In this document: positions 1 to 8,578 of the stretch, piece by piece
Position numbering within the stretch: position 1 is the stretch's first letter
Layout of the letters: each line of letters starts with the position of its first letter
Source: Flagellimonas sp. MMG031
GTDB taxonomy: Bacteria; Bacteroidota; Bacteroidia; Flavobacteriales; Flavobacteriaceae
DNA length: 64,000 nt
Direction: 5' to 3'
Assembly (NCBI RefSeq): GCF_040112705.1
Contig: NZ_CP157804.1
Span: 1,180,501 to 1,244,500 of the forward strand
The notes under the pieces: generated by a model
What the model was told of the DNA's origin: nothing
The model's input: the letters and a program-made list of their open reading frames with translations, nothing else
Database searches by the model: none
Position numbers and translations under genes: made by a program

Positions 1-328
1 GACTGTCCATAGGCAGATACACCACCACATCGGCTGCTGAGGTATTCTTTTTAACCTCATAACCGGAAGGCGAGAAGAAGCTGAGCACCAATTTATGTTT
101 CGGGTATTGGGCACGCAAACGCTCCAAAATAGGCAGTCCCTGTTCAAATTCACCCAAGGAAGCTACATGCATCCAAATGGTTTTGTCTGTAGGGTGCAAT
201 TTGTCCTCCAAAATGGAAAAAGTCTGTTTCCGTCCCCGTACGAACAATTTGATCTTGGCATTAAAGAGTGCGACCACATGCAGGCCAAACCAGCCTATGT
301 TTAAAAGAATATGGTAGATAAAATGCAA
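1..328 (-). CDS. waaA: 3-deoxy-D-manno-octulosonic acid (Kdo) transferase, N-terminal fragment cut by the window edge
   Basis: About 109 codons of the 5' end are present; the rest lies beyond base 1. The translation begins MHFIYHILLNIGWFGLHVVA and continues through NAKIKLFVRGRK and TIWMHVASLGEFEQGLPILE, the typical start of flavobacterial Kdo transferases (an N-terminal membrane anchor, then the N-terminal GT-B domain with the SLGEFEQ motif). The enzyme adds Kdo to lipid A precursor at the inner face of the inner membrane. The best start is a TTG at 326-328, because no ATG precedes the conserved His-Phe-Ile-Tyr run in frame and AAAAAAGAAG lies just upstream; this start is inferred. It is divergent from the aminotransferase gene at 417, and both fit surface-polysaccharide synthesis. 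Confidence 0.85.
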   Translation of the reverse strand, partial: MHFIYHILLNIGWFGLHVVALFNAKIKLFVRGRKQTFSILEDKLHPTDKTIWMHVASLGEFEQGLPILERLRAQYPKHKLVLSFFSPSGYEVKKNTSAADVVVYLPMDS

Positions 329-416
329 AGGCTTCTTTTTTGCTAAAATACATTCTTTCGGTCAAGGGCCATTATGGCATCTTAATTTCTTAATTTTGAA
401 GCATTAATTTATTCGG

Positions 417-1571
417 ATGAAAAAAATTCAAATGGTTGACCTCAAAGGTCAGTATGAAGGGATAAAAACCGAGGTCAACGAAGCCATAGCGGAAATCTTG
501 GATTCCTCCGCATTTATAAATGGACCGCATGTGCAAGCGTTCCAAAACGAATTGCAGGATTATTTAGGGGTAAAGCATGTGATTCCATGCGCTAACGGAA
601 CCGACGCCCTCCAAATTTGCATGATGGGACTCGGTTTGAAACCTGGCGATGAGGTGATTACGGCCGATTTTACTTTCGCTGCAACTGTGGAGGTTATCGG
701 TTTGTTGCAATTGACCCCTGTTTTGGTGGACGTGCGTCAAGATACCTTTAATATTGATGTTGAAGCCATTGAAAGGGCCATCACACCAAAAACAAAAGCC
801 ATTGTTCCCGTACATCTGTTTGGGCAATGTGCTGATATGGATGCCATTATGGAACTGGCTAAAAAGCATGACCTATATGTTATTGAAGATAACGCACAGG
901 CCATTGGCGGGTCTTATTTTTCCAAAGATGGTTCCAAACAGAAAGCAGGAACCATGGGCCATATAGGAGCCACTTCTTTCTTTCCATCAAAGAACTTGGG
1001 CTGTTATGGGGACGGGGGTGCCATTTTTACCAACGATGATGATTTGGCACATACCATTCGTGGAATTGTAAACCACGGGATGTACAAAAGATATTATCAC
1101 GATGTGGTCGGTGTCAATTCGCGTCTGGATTCCATTCAGGCTGCGGTATTGCGGGCCAAGCTCCCGAAATTGGATTATTACAACCAAAAGCGCTGGGAGG
1201 CAGCATCAAAATATACCAAGGCGTTCCGTGGACAAGAGCATATTGTGCCACCGCGCATACCCTGTGACTGCGAAATTGGGAAAAGTCTTTGCGACTGTCA
1301 TGTGTTCCATCAGTATACCCTTCGTATTTTGAACGGAAAACGGGACGGTCTTGTGCAACATTTAAACGATAACGACGTTCCTTGTGGTGTATATTATCCA
1401 GTACCGTTGCACAAGCAAAAGGCTTATGCCGATGAGCGATACAATGAAGATGATTTCCCTGTGACCAATCAGTTGGTAAACGAGGTGATTTCCCTGCCGA
1501 TGCATACGGAGTTGGATGACGAGCAAATTGATTACATAACCAATTTGGTCATTGACTTTGTAAATACATAA
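417..1571 (+). CDS. DegT/DnrJ/EryC1/StrS-family PLP-dependent sugar aminotransferase
   Basis: This 384-residue fold-type I PLP enzyme normally aminates a keto-sugar nucleotide for LPS or capsule sugars. Visible family marks are NGTDAL (60-65, phosphate binding), the cofactor-ring Asp in IEDNAQAIGG (D158) and the Schiff-base lysine in FFPSKNLGCYGDGGA (K192), with HGMYKRYYHDVVGVNSRLD after it. It resembles WbpE/WlbC-like enzymes; the exact substrate cannot be read from sequence. An unusual cysteine pair-of-pairs lies in the C-terminal part (C283, C285, C292, C294) just before the conserved VFHQYTL. A TAATTTTG box (391-398) 18 bases upstream could be a -7 promoter element. galE follows after 2 bases, so the two are almost surely co-transcribed. 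Confidence 0.88.
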   Translation: MKKIQMVDLKGQYEGIKTEVNEAIAEILDSSAFINGPHVQAFQNELQDYLGVKHVIPCANGTDALQICMMGLGLKPGDEVITADFTFAATVEVIGLLQLTPVLVDVRQDTFNIDVEAIERAITPKTKAIVPVHLFGQCADMDAIMELAKKHDLYVIEDNAQAIGGSYFSKDGSKQKAGTMGHIGATSFFPSKNLGCYGDGGAIFTNDDDLAHTIRGIVNHGMYKRYYHDVVGVNSRLDSIQAAVLRAKLPKLDYYNQKRWEAASKYTKAFRGQEHIVPPRIPCDCEIGKSLCDCHVFHQYTLRILNGKRDGLVQHLNDNDVPCGVYYPVPLHKQKAYADERYNEDDFPVTNQLVNEVISLPMHTELDDEQIDYITNLVIDFVNT

Positions 1572-1573
1572 AC

Positions 1574-2596
1574 ATGAAAATACTCGTAACCGGTGGTTTG
1601 GGCTTTATTGGTTCCCATACCGCAGTGGAACTACAGAATGAAGGCCATGAGGTGGTCATAGTGGACAATCTTTCCAACTCTTCCAAGGATGTTTTGGACG
1701 GCATAACTGCAATCACCGGGAAAACACCCATTTTTGAAGAATTTGACCTTCGGGAAAAAGCAAAGGTCCAAGATTTTTTCAAAAAGCATAGCGACATTGC
1801 AGGGGTAATTCATTTTGCGGCATCCAAAGCGGTAGGGGAAAGCGTGGAAAACCCATTGTTGTATTACGAGAACAATCTTGGGGTGTTGGTCTACATTCTT
1901 CAAGAGCTGAAGAAAAAAGGCGAAGCCAATTTTATTTTCAGCAGCTCCTGTACCGTTTATGGCGAAGCAGACCAAATGCCGATTACCGAATCCGCCCCGG
2001 TTAAACCAGCGGAATCCCCTTACGGAAACACAAAACAGGTAGGCGAGGAGATTATTCTCGATGTGTGCAAGGTAACACCAGAACTCAAAGCGATTGCCCT
2101 CCGCTATTTTAATCCCATTGGTGCGCACCCTTCCGTTAAGTTGGGTGAATTGCCCATTGGAGTGCCCCAAAATTTGGTTCCTTTCATTACCCAAACGGGA
2201 ATCGGTTTACGCAAAGAGCTTTCTGTATTTGGGGATGACTACCCCACCGAAGATGGTACTTGTATTCGGGATTACATTCACGTAGTGGATTTGGCAAAAG
2301 CGCACGTTGCTGCTCTTCAACGATTGTTGGAAAACAAGAACGAAAGCAACTACGAGGTCTTCAATCTAGGTACCGGAAAAGGCAGTTCTGTTTTGGAGGT
2401 AATACAGAGCTTTGAGCGTGTTTCCGGGGAAAAGTTGAACTACAAAATCGTGGGCAGACGTCCAGGGGATGTCATTCAGGCGTACGCCGACACCACTAAG
2501 GCTAATCAAGTATTGGGGTGGAAAGCGGAGTCCAGTTTGGACGATGCCATGAAATCGGCCTGGGAATGGGAGAAAAAGGTGAGAAATGCCACTTAA
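1574..2596 (+). CDS. galE: UDP-glucose 4-epimerase
   Basis: A 340-residue extended short-chain dehydrogenase that interconverts UDP-glucose and UDP-galactose (or the GlcNAc forms). It has the NAD-binding GGLGFIGSH (7-15), DNLSNS after the second strand, the catalytic Ser in FSSSCTVYG (about S124) and the Tyr-x3-Lys pair in SPYGNTK (Y150, K154). The C-terminal substrate domain carries RYFNPIGAHPS and GTGKGSSVLEV. Length matches bacterial GalE. The start codon lies 2 bases after the stop of the upstream aminotransferase, and the pair supplies nucleotide sugars for surface glycans next to waaA. Confidence 0.93.
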   Translation: MKILVTGGLGFIGSHTAVELQNEGHEVVIVDNLSNSSKDVLDGITAITGKTPIFEEFDLREKAKVQDFFKKHSDIAGVIHFAASKAVGESVENPLLYYENNLGVLVYILQELKKKGEANFIFSSSCTVYGEADQMPITESAPVKPAESPYGNTKQVGEEIILDVCKVTPELKAIALRYFNPIGAHPSVKLGELPIGVPQNLVPFITQTGIGLRKELSVFGDDYPTEDGTCIRDYIHVVDLAKAHVAALQRLLENKNESNYEVFNLGTGKGSSVLEVIQSFERVSGEKLNYKIVGRRPGDVIQAYADTTKANQVLGWKAESSLDDAMKSAWEWEKKVRNAT

Positions 2597-2632
2597 GTCG
2601 TCCTGAATCGCCTTTTTTATCGTAAATAGGGT

Positions 2633-2989
2633 ATGCTATCCAACTTTGCAAACAGTCTGGAGTTGCTGGAAGCGGTCCAGCAAGAGCAACTCTATCACAA
2701 ATTGCTGCATCAGCTCAAAAAGGATTTTGAATTGGCCAATGTGCCCATCAATATTCCTTTGGACATCGCTCCGGAAGAGCTCAAAAGTACCATTCACGAG
2801 AAAGTCTATTTTCTAATGGTGGAGAAGTTTCCGGAATACCTGAACTTGTTGTATGTGGTGGATATTTCCGAAAAGGAAGTCAAACAAATAGCTCCCGCCG
2901 ATGTGGTCGACATTTCGGCGGAAGTATCTTTCTTATTGTTGAAACGGGAATGGCAAAAAGTCTGGTACAAGGCCAAATATAGCCGCTGA
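2633..2989 (+). CDS. small conserved-type protein of unknown function
   Basis: A 118-residue soluble, mildly acidic protein with no signal peptide and no membrane segment. The N-terminal half looks helical (SLELLEAVQQEQLYHKLLHQL), followed by a proline-containing stretch (NVPINIPLDIAPEELKSTI) and a hydrophobic core ending in a Trp- and Lys-rich tail. I do not recognise a named family. It starts 36 bases after galE on the same strand and may be the last gene of that unit. Its TGA stop lies inside a 6-bp hairpin (CTGACC AAA GGTCAG, 2986-3000) that also contains the stop of the convergent acyltransferase gene. Confidence 0.6.
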   Translation: MLSNFANSLELLEAVQQEQLYHKLLHQLKKDFELANVPINIPLDIAPEELKSTIHEKVYFLMVEKFPEYLNLLYVVDISEKEVKQIAPADVVDISAEVSFLLLKREWQKVWYKAKYSR

Positions 2990-2996
2990 CCAAAGG

Positions 2997-4097
2997 TCAG
3001 ACTTTTACATAAACGCCTTTCTTGTCCATAATATACCCTACCAGCCAACAGGTGAGCATCACCCATAGCGCGAATAGGAACGAGCCCACATAGCCGCCCG
3101 ACCAAGAGATAAAAACGGTATCGGCTATCCAATTGTACAGCGATTGACCGTTCATATCAATGGCAAACAAGGTGATGATGAACAGTTCTGATAAAAGGTA
3201 AATGAACAAGGTGTTTTTGCCAAAGACTTCAAAAAAGTAACTCCACCCCTTCATTTTTTTCATATCGAGGAGATAGATGAGAATGGCGATGACAAAAAGA
3301 TCAATACCGCAGGTGAGCAACACAAAGGAACTGGTCCATAGCTTTTTATTGATGGGTAATAGAAGGTCCCAGGCCAGGCCTGCAAACACCAACGCAAAAC
3401 CGACCATCATCAATTTAGCAACGGTTTCGAAGTTTTGGCCATTGTTTTGGATAAATCGTCCGGCCAAATACCCAATAATCACGTTGACGATGGCGGGCAG
3501 GGTGCTCAGCAATCCTTCAGGGTCAAAAGGGATGCCCTCACCTTTATACATATGGTCGGTACCGATCAACCATTGGTCCAGTTGAAGCACGGCATTTCCG
3601 GTCAAGGTAAGATCCCCAAAACTAATCAAGATCAAATGATAGCCCACCAAAAAGGCCAGACTGAGCCAAATGGCGGTCTTGGTCTTCACGAAGTGAAGAA
3701 TGATCGAGGCGAACATATAGCAGAGCGCAATTCGTTGCAAAACTCCAAAAATTCGTGTTTCGGAAAAAGGCTTTAGCTGTCCGTCGTCAAAAAATGGGTA
3801 CCAGTACATTAAAAAGCCCAATAAAAAGATAATGGCCGTTCGCTTCAATATTTTTTTGAACACTGCCGATTGCCCCATGCTTTCGTACTTTTTCATGCTA
3901 AAGCTCATGGAATTGCCCACTACAAACAAAAAGGTAGGAAAAACCAGGTCGGTCAACGTAAAACCGTTCCATTCGGCGTGCAACAATGGCGAAAAGGTCG
4001 TGGAATAGTTTCCGGGAGAATTTACAATGATCATCAAGGCGACATCCAATCCCCTAAAGACATCCAAGGAGAGGTATCGGTTTTTGAATAAGGACAT
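2997..4097 (-). CDS. HGSNAT-like membrane acyltransferase (DUF5009/DUF1624 type)
   Basis: A 366-residue inner-membrane protein with roughly ten hydrophobic helices. The N-terminal RYLSLDVFRGLDVALMIIVN, then TLTDLVFPTFLFVVGNSMSFS, is the signature of the heparan-alpha-glucosaminide N-acetyltransferase-like family, whose members move acetyl groups across membranes to sugar amines. The family motif RIFGVLQRIALCY is near residue 115. In Bacteroidota these proteins often accompany amino-sugar use, but no nagA/nagB genes are beside it, so the substrate is open. It is convergent with the small gene at 2633 and diverges from sucA across a 208-base intergenic region. Confidence 0.8.
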   Translation of the reverse strand: MSLFKNRYLSLDVFRGLDVALMIIVNSPGNYSTTFSPLLHAEWNGFTLTDLVFPTFLFVVGNSMSFSMKKYESMGQSAVFKKILKRTAIIFLLGFLMYWYPFFDDGQLKPFSETRIFGVLQRIALCYMFASIILHFVKTKTAIWLSLAFLVGYHLILISFGDLTLTGNAVLQLDQWLIGTDHMYKGEGIPFDPEGLLSTLPAIVNVIIGYLAGRFIQNNGQNFETVAKLMMVGFALVFAGLAWDLLLPINKKLWTSSFVLLTCGIDLFVIAILIYLLDMKKMKGWSYFFEVFGKNTLFIYLLSELFIITLFAIDMNGQSLYNWIADTVFISWSGGYVGSFLFALWVMLTCWLVGYIMDKKGVYVKV

Positions 4098-4305
4098 ATT
4101 GGTTTGATTAGTTGGCCCCCGAAGTTAAATTATTTTTAGTTTCCCCTGTTAATTTCAGTTAAAAATTTCATTTTTAGTGCTATCCTGTTTATTCTGTGAT
4201 ATAGTTGTAAATTTGAAGAAGAATTTATGGGCATTGCAAGCATATGAACGCTAAAACCCGTATTTTTGACAAAATTTTCCATAAAGTTTTGGAGAAACAG
4301 AAAGA

Positions 4306-7107
4306 ATGGACAAATATTCATTTTTAAACGCTGCGCACACATCATTCTTTGCGGAGCAATACGATAAATACCTAACGAATCCAGATAACGTAGAGCCCAG
4401 TTGGAGGGCTTTTTTTCAGGGTTTTGATTTCGGTTTGGAAGGTTCCTTGGAGGATTTGGGCATCGACTCGGACAAGAGTGGCATGGTCGTGCTTACCAAT
4501 GGAAGAAAGGTGGAAATGCCGGAAACCCTTCAAAAGGAGTTCCAGGTCATCCGCCTGATTGATGGGTACCGTTCTCGAGGGCACCTCTTTACAAAGACGA
4601 ACCCCGTTAGAGAAAGACGCAAGTACGAGCCTACCTTGGATATCGACAACTTTGGCCTTACCCAAGAAGATTTGGATACCGTTTTTGATGCCGGTAAAAT
4701 CCTAGGTATAGGACCTGCATCCTTAAAAGAAATCATCCGTCACTTGGAAAGTATTTACTGTGACGCCATTGGGGTGGAGTACATGTACATCCGGACCCCG
4801 GAGCGTATCCAGTGGATTCAGGATTGGCTCAACAAGAACGATAACCATCCCGATTATACCCCAGAGGAAAAGAAGAATATTCTACGGAAATTGAACGAAG
4901 CTGTATCCTTCGAAAGTTTCTTGCATACCAAATATGTGGGACAAAAGCGTTTTTCGCTTGAAGGGGGAGAATCCTTGATTCCTGCTTTGGACGTAATCAT
5001 TGAAAAGGCTGCAGACCAAGGAGTGAAGCAATTTGTGGTGGGAATGGCCCACCGTGGACGTTTGAACGTCCTCACCAATATCTTCGGAAAATCGCCTAAA
5101 GATATTTTCAGCGAGTTTGATGGTAAGGATTACGAGGAAACCATCTTCGATGGTGATGTGAAATATCACTTGGGATGGACATCCAAGCGCGAGACGGACT
5201 CCGGCAAAATGGTCAACATGAACATTGCTCCGAACCCATCCCACTTGGAAACCGTCAACTCCATAGTTGAAGGTATCGCCAGGGCCAAACAGGATAGAGA
5301 TCACGGCGACAATATTTCCGAGGTACTCCCTATATTGATTCATGGAGACGCCGCCTTTGCAGGTCAGGGTGTGGTCTACGAAGTGATACAGATGGCCCGT
5401 TTGGAGGGATACACTACCGGAGGTACCATCCATATTGTGGTGAACAACCAAATTGGATTTACCACCAACTATTTGGATGCAAGATCATCAACGTACTGCA
5501 CGGATGTGGGCAAAGTGACCCTCTCGCCAGTACTTCACGTAAATGCCGACGATGCAGAGGCCGTGGTGCACGCCACTACCTTTGCCTTGGAATATAGGAT
5601 GCGTTACAAACGCGATATTTTCTTGGATCTACTGGGTTACCGTAAATATGGTCACAACGAGGGTGACGAACCCAAGTTTACGCAGCCCCTGTTGTACAAA
5701 TCCATTTCCAAGCACAAAAACCCTAGGGATATTTATGCGGAGAAGTTGATTGCCGAAGGCATTATCGACGAGAACTACGTAAAAGAACTGGAGGAAAAAT
5801 ACAAGAACGATTTGGAGGAGAATCTTATGGATTCCCGTAAAATCGAAAAGACGAGAATAACCCCTTTCATGCAGGATGAATGGGAAGGGTTTGAGCAGGT
5901 TACCGAAGAGGTGATGCTGAAACCTATGGATACCACGTACGATCTTAAAAAATTGGACGAAATTGCCAAGAGCATTACCAAACTTCCGGAGGATAAAAAA
6001 TTCTTAAGGAAATTGGAGCGATTGGTGGAAGGCCGTCATCAAATGTACTTCGAGGACAACAAGCTGGATTGGGCCATGGGTGAGTTGTTGGCCTATGGAT
6101 CTCTGATCGAGGAAGGTTATGATGTTCGTATGACGGGACAAGATGTGGAAAGGGGAACCTTTTCGCACAGGCATGCGGTCATTAAAACCGAAATGCACGA
6201 AGAAGAAGTGGTGTTGTTGAATGAGATGGGGGAGAACCAAAACGGGAAGTTCCACATCTATAACTCATTGCTTTCGGAATATGCGGTGATGGGATTTGAT
6301 TATGGTTATGCCATGGCGAGCCCAAAAACATTGACGATTTGGGAGGCACAGTTCGGGGATTTCAGTAACGGTGCCCAAATCATTATTGATCAATATTTGT
6401 CATCCGCAGAAGATAAGTGGAAACTACAAAATGGACTGGTGCTCCTATTGCCTCACGGTTATGAGGGTCAAGGGGCAGAGCATTCATCAGCACGTATGGA
6501 AAGATACCTGCAATTATGTGCCAAGGACAATATGTTCGTGGCCGATGTGACCACCCCGGCCAACTTGTTCCACCTCTTCCGTAGACAAATGAAGGCCAAC
6601 TTCCGTAAACCATTGGTCGTATTTACGCCAAAGAGTTTGTTGAGGCATCCCAAAGTGGTCTCGACAAAAGAGGAGATGGCCAACGGAAGTTTCCAAATGG
6701 TAATCGATGATGCAGGTGTTAAGGCCAGCAAAGTGAAGACATTGGTGTTCTGTACCGGTAAGTTCTACTACGATCTGTTGGAGAAAAGAGAGGAGCTTGG
6801 CCGCGAGGAAGATGTAGCCTTGGTTCGTTTGGAACAATTGTTCCCGTTACCGGCCAAAGAAATGCGAAGCATTATCAAAAAATACAAGAATGCCGACGAC
6901 ATTGTTTGGGCCCAAGAAGAGCCTCGAAACATGGGCGCTTGGAGCCATATGTTGATGCATTTGGACGAGGCCAAACAATTTAGGGTGGCTTCCCGAAGAT
7001 TTTATGGTGCTCCTGCCGCAGGTAGTGCCGTACGCTCCAAAAGACGTCATGCCGAAGTACTGGACTACGTTTTTGACAAGAGCAAGGACAACATGCAAAT
7101 AAGATAA
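4306..7107 (+). CDS. sucA: 2-oxoglutarate dehydrogenase E1 component
   Basis: A 933-residue thiamine-diphosphate enzyme that decarboxylates 2-oxoglutarate and transfers the succinyl group to E2 lipoamide in the TCA cycle. The length equals the classical E. coli SucA. Seen in order: an N-terminal E2-binding segment (SFLNAAHTSFFAEQY), AHRGRLNVL (about 248), the ThDP/Mg region HGDAAFAGQG through NNQIGFTTN (about 345-385), TGQDVERGTFSHRHAV (about 605) and the C-terminal transketolase-like domain with LLPHGYEGQGAEHSSAR. Two TAnnTTTG boxes lie in the 208-base upstream gap (4208-4215 and 4261-4268), each lacking a clear TTTG partner at the right distance. sucB follows 23 bases downstream, forming the usual sucAB pair. 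Confidence 0.96.
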   Translation: MDKYSFLNAAHTSFFAEQYDKYLTNPDNVEPSWRAFFQGFDFGLEGSLEDLGIDSDKSGMVVLTNGRKVEMPETLQKEFQVIRLIDGYRSRGHLFTKTNPVRERRKYEPTLDIDNFGLTQEDLDTVFDAGKILGIGPASLKEIIRHLESIYCDAIGVEYMYIRTPERIQWIQDWLNKNDNHPDYTPEEKKNILRKLNEAVSFESFLHTKYVGQKRFSLEGGESLIPALDVIIEKAADQGVKQFVVGMAHRGRLNVLTNIFGKSPKDIFSEFDGKDYEETIFDGDVKYHLGWTSKRETDSGKMVNMNIAPNPSHLETVNSIVEGIARAKQDRDHGDNISEVLPILIHGDAAFAGQGVVYEVIQMARLEGYTTGGTIHIVVNNQIGFTTNYLDARSSTYCTDVGKVTLSPVLHVNADDAEAVVHATTFALEYRMRYKRDIFLDLLGYRKYGHNEGDEPKFTQPLLYKSISKHKNPRDIYAEKLIAEGIIDENYVKELEEKYKNDLEENLMDSRKIEKTRITPFMQDEWEGFEQVTEEVMLKPMDTTYDLKKLDEIAKSITKLPEDKKFLRKLERLVEGRHQMYFEDNKLDWAMGELLAYGSLIEEGYDVRMTGQDVERGTFSHRHAVIKTEMHEEEVVLLNEMGENQNGKFHIYNSLLSEYAVMGFDYGYAMASPKTLTIWEAQFGDFSNGAQIIIDQYLSSAEDKWKLQNGLVLLLPHGYEGQGAEHSSARMERYLQLCAKDNMFVADVTTPANLFHLFRRQMKANFRKPLVVFTPKSLLRHPKVVSTKEEMANGSFQMVIDDAGVKASKVKTLVFCTGKFYYDLLEKREELGREEDVALVRLEQLFPLPAKEMRSIIKKYKNADDIVWAQEEPRNMGAWSHMLMHLDEAKQFRVASRRFYGAPAAGSAVRSKRRHAEVLDYVFDKSKDNMQIR

Positions 7108-7130
7108 TATCACGTATAAACGATAATAGA

Positions 7131-8351
7131 ATGGTTTTAGAAATGAAAGTTCCCTCACCAGGGGAATCCATTACAGAGGTAGAGATCGCCGAGTGGTTGG
7201 TAGAGGATGGAGACTATGTGGAGAAGGACCAGGCCATAGCCGAGGTGGACTCGGACAAGGCAACATTGGAGCTTCCTGCAGAGGAGAGCGGAATTATTAC
7301 CCTTAAGGCCGAAGTAGGCGACGCTGTTGCCGTTGGCGAAGTAGTATGCCTTATCGATACCAGTGCCAAAAAGCCTGAAGGTTCATCGGATGCTTCCGAT
7401 AAAAAAGAGGAGTCCAAAAAAGAAGAGCCTAAAAAGGAGGCGCCCAAGAAAGAGGAGCCTAAAAAAGAAACCTATGCTTCTGGGACACCATCCCCAGCAG
7501 CCAAAAAAATATTGGATGAAAAAGGTATTGAACCTTCATCCGTTTCCGGTAGCGGAAAAGATGGCCGTATCACCAAGGACGATGCCGTGAAGGCAAAGCC
7601 ATCCATGGGTACGCCCACTGGAGGAAACCGTGGTGAGAGCCGATCCAAACTTTCCATGTTACGCCGAAAGGTGGCTGAGCGATTGGTATCCGCCAAGAAC
7701 GAAACAGCGATGTTGACCACCTTCAACGAAGTGGACATGTCGGCGATTTTCGAGTTGCGCAGCCAATACAAGGAAGAGTTCAAGGAAAAGCATGGGGTGA
7801 GTCTTGGATTTATGTCCTTCTTCACCAAAGCCGTGATCCGCGCCCTTCAAATGTATCCCGCCGTTAACTCCATGATCGATGGCAAAGAAATGATCACCTA
7901 CGAGTTCTGCGATATCAGTATTGCGGTGTCAGGACCGAAAGGCCTGATGGTGCCCGTTATCCGAAATGCGGAGAACTTGACCTTCAGAGGCATAGAATCC
8001 GAAGTAAAACGATTGGCCATCCGTGCTAGGGAAGGTGAAATCACCGTGGATGAAATGACTGGTGGTACCTTTACCATTACCAACGGAGGTGTGTTCGGTT
8101 CCATGTTGTCCACCCCGATTATTAACCCGCCACAAAGCGGAATTTTGGGCATGCACAATATTGTGGAACGTGCCATTGTTAGAGATGGTGCCATAGCCAT
8201 TGCACCAGTAATGTACGTAGCACTTTCTTATGACCATAGAATTATTGATGGTAAAGAGTCCGTTGGGTTCTTGGTGGCTGTGAAAGAAGCTTTGGAAAGT
8301 CCAGAAGAATTGTTGATGGACGGCGATGTTAAAAAAGCGTTGGAGTTATAA
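7131..8351 (+). CDS. sucB: dihydrolipoyllysine succinyltransferase, E2 of 2-oxoglutarate dehydrogenase
   Basis: A 406-residue E2 core enzyme. The N-terminal lipoyl domain carries the modified lysine in EVDSDKATLEL (K43). A linker with repeated Lys-Lys-Glu-Pro-type units (about 86-116) precedes the peripheral-subunit-binding domain (SPAAKKILDEKGIEPSSVSG, then GRITKDD). The catalytic acyltransferase domain fills residues about 175-406 with the active-site signature YDHRIIDGKE (H369, D373). The single lipoyl domain and the pairing with sucA identify the succinyl rather than the acetyl enzyme. E3 (lpd) is not in the window. A dispersed repeat and a terminator-like hairpin follow the gene. Confidence 0.95.
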   Translation: MVLEMKVPSPGESITEVEIAEWLVEDGDYVEKDQAIAEVDSDKATLELPAEESGIITLKAEVGDAVAVGEVVCLIDTSAKKPEGSSDASDKKEESKKEEPKKEAPKKEEPKKETYASGTPSPAAKKILDEKGIEPSSVSGSGKDGRITKDDAVKAKPSMGTPTGGNRGESRSKLSMLRRKVAERLVSAKNETAMLTTFNEVDMSAIFELRSQYKEEFKEKHGVSLGFMSFFTKAVIRALQMYPAVNSMIDGKEMITYEFCDISIAVSGPKGLMVPVIRNAENLTFRGIESEVKRLAIRAREGEITVDEMTGGTFTITNGGVFGSMLSTPIINPPQSGILGMHNIVERAIVRDGAIAIAPVMYVALSYDHRIIDGKESVGFLVAVKEALESPEELLMDGDVKKALEL

Positions 8352-8357
8352 GCGAAT

Positions 8358-8509
8358 GTCATCTCGAGCGCAGTCTAACAATTTAGACGTGTGTCAATTC
8401 GAGTGATTTTTTAATGTATGACATTAAAAAAATGTATCGAGAATGGATAAGTGTATGCAGAAAACCATGTTCTCGATACTTTTTCCTTAAGGAAAAAACT
8501 CGAACTGAC
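8358..8509. repeat. dispersed-repeat cluster with nested inverted repeats (four-way junction geometry)
   Basis: After sucB the sequence starts with GTCATCTCGAGCGCAGTCT, a copy of a repeat seen elsewhere in the window, and a small hairpin (GTCTAA 8373-8378 with TTAGAC 8383-8388). Then outer arms GTCAATTCGAGT (8393-8404) and ACTCGAACTGAC (8498-8509) match at 11 of 12 positions. They enclose three hairpins that nearly tile the interior: TTTTTTAATG/CATTAAAAAA (8407-8431), GTATCGAGAA/TTCTCGATAC (8434-8479) and the perfect palindrome TTTTTCCTTAAGGAAAAA (8480-8497). Folded, this gives a closed four-way junction. No coding sequence covers it. Confidence 0.75.
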
Positions 8510-8544
8510 GGTTTGCTTCATAAATTTTTAAAGTCAAAATAGGA

Positions 8545-8578
8545 AGATGCCTTTACTTTTTTAAGTAGAGGCATTTTT
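8545..8578 (+). terminator. intrinsic terminator hairpin, probably for sucAB
   Basis: ATGCCT and AGGCAT arms with an inner TACTT/AAGTA pairing are followed on the + strand by TTTTTTA. It lies between the convergent sucB and retropepsin genes and overlaps the last codons and stop of the minus-strand gene. Confidence 0.6.

Noticed and set aside
2986..3000. Small hairpin CTGACC AAA GGTCAG holding both stop codons of convergent genes
   Set aside because: The stem is only 6 bp and lacks a T-run, so I do not call it a terminator.
4208..4268. Two TAnnTTTG boxes upstream of sucA
   Set aside because: Both match the -7 box but neither has a TTTG at the right distance; in AT-rich DNA such boxes occur by chance, so no promoter is assigned.
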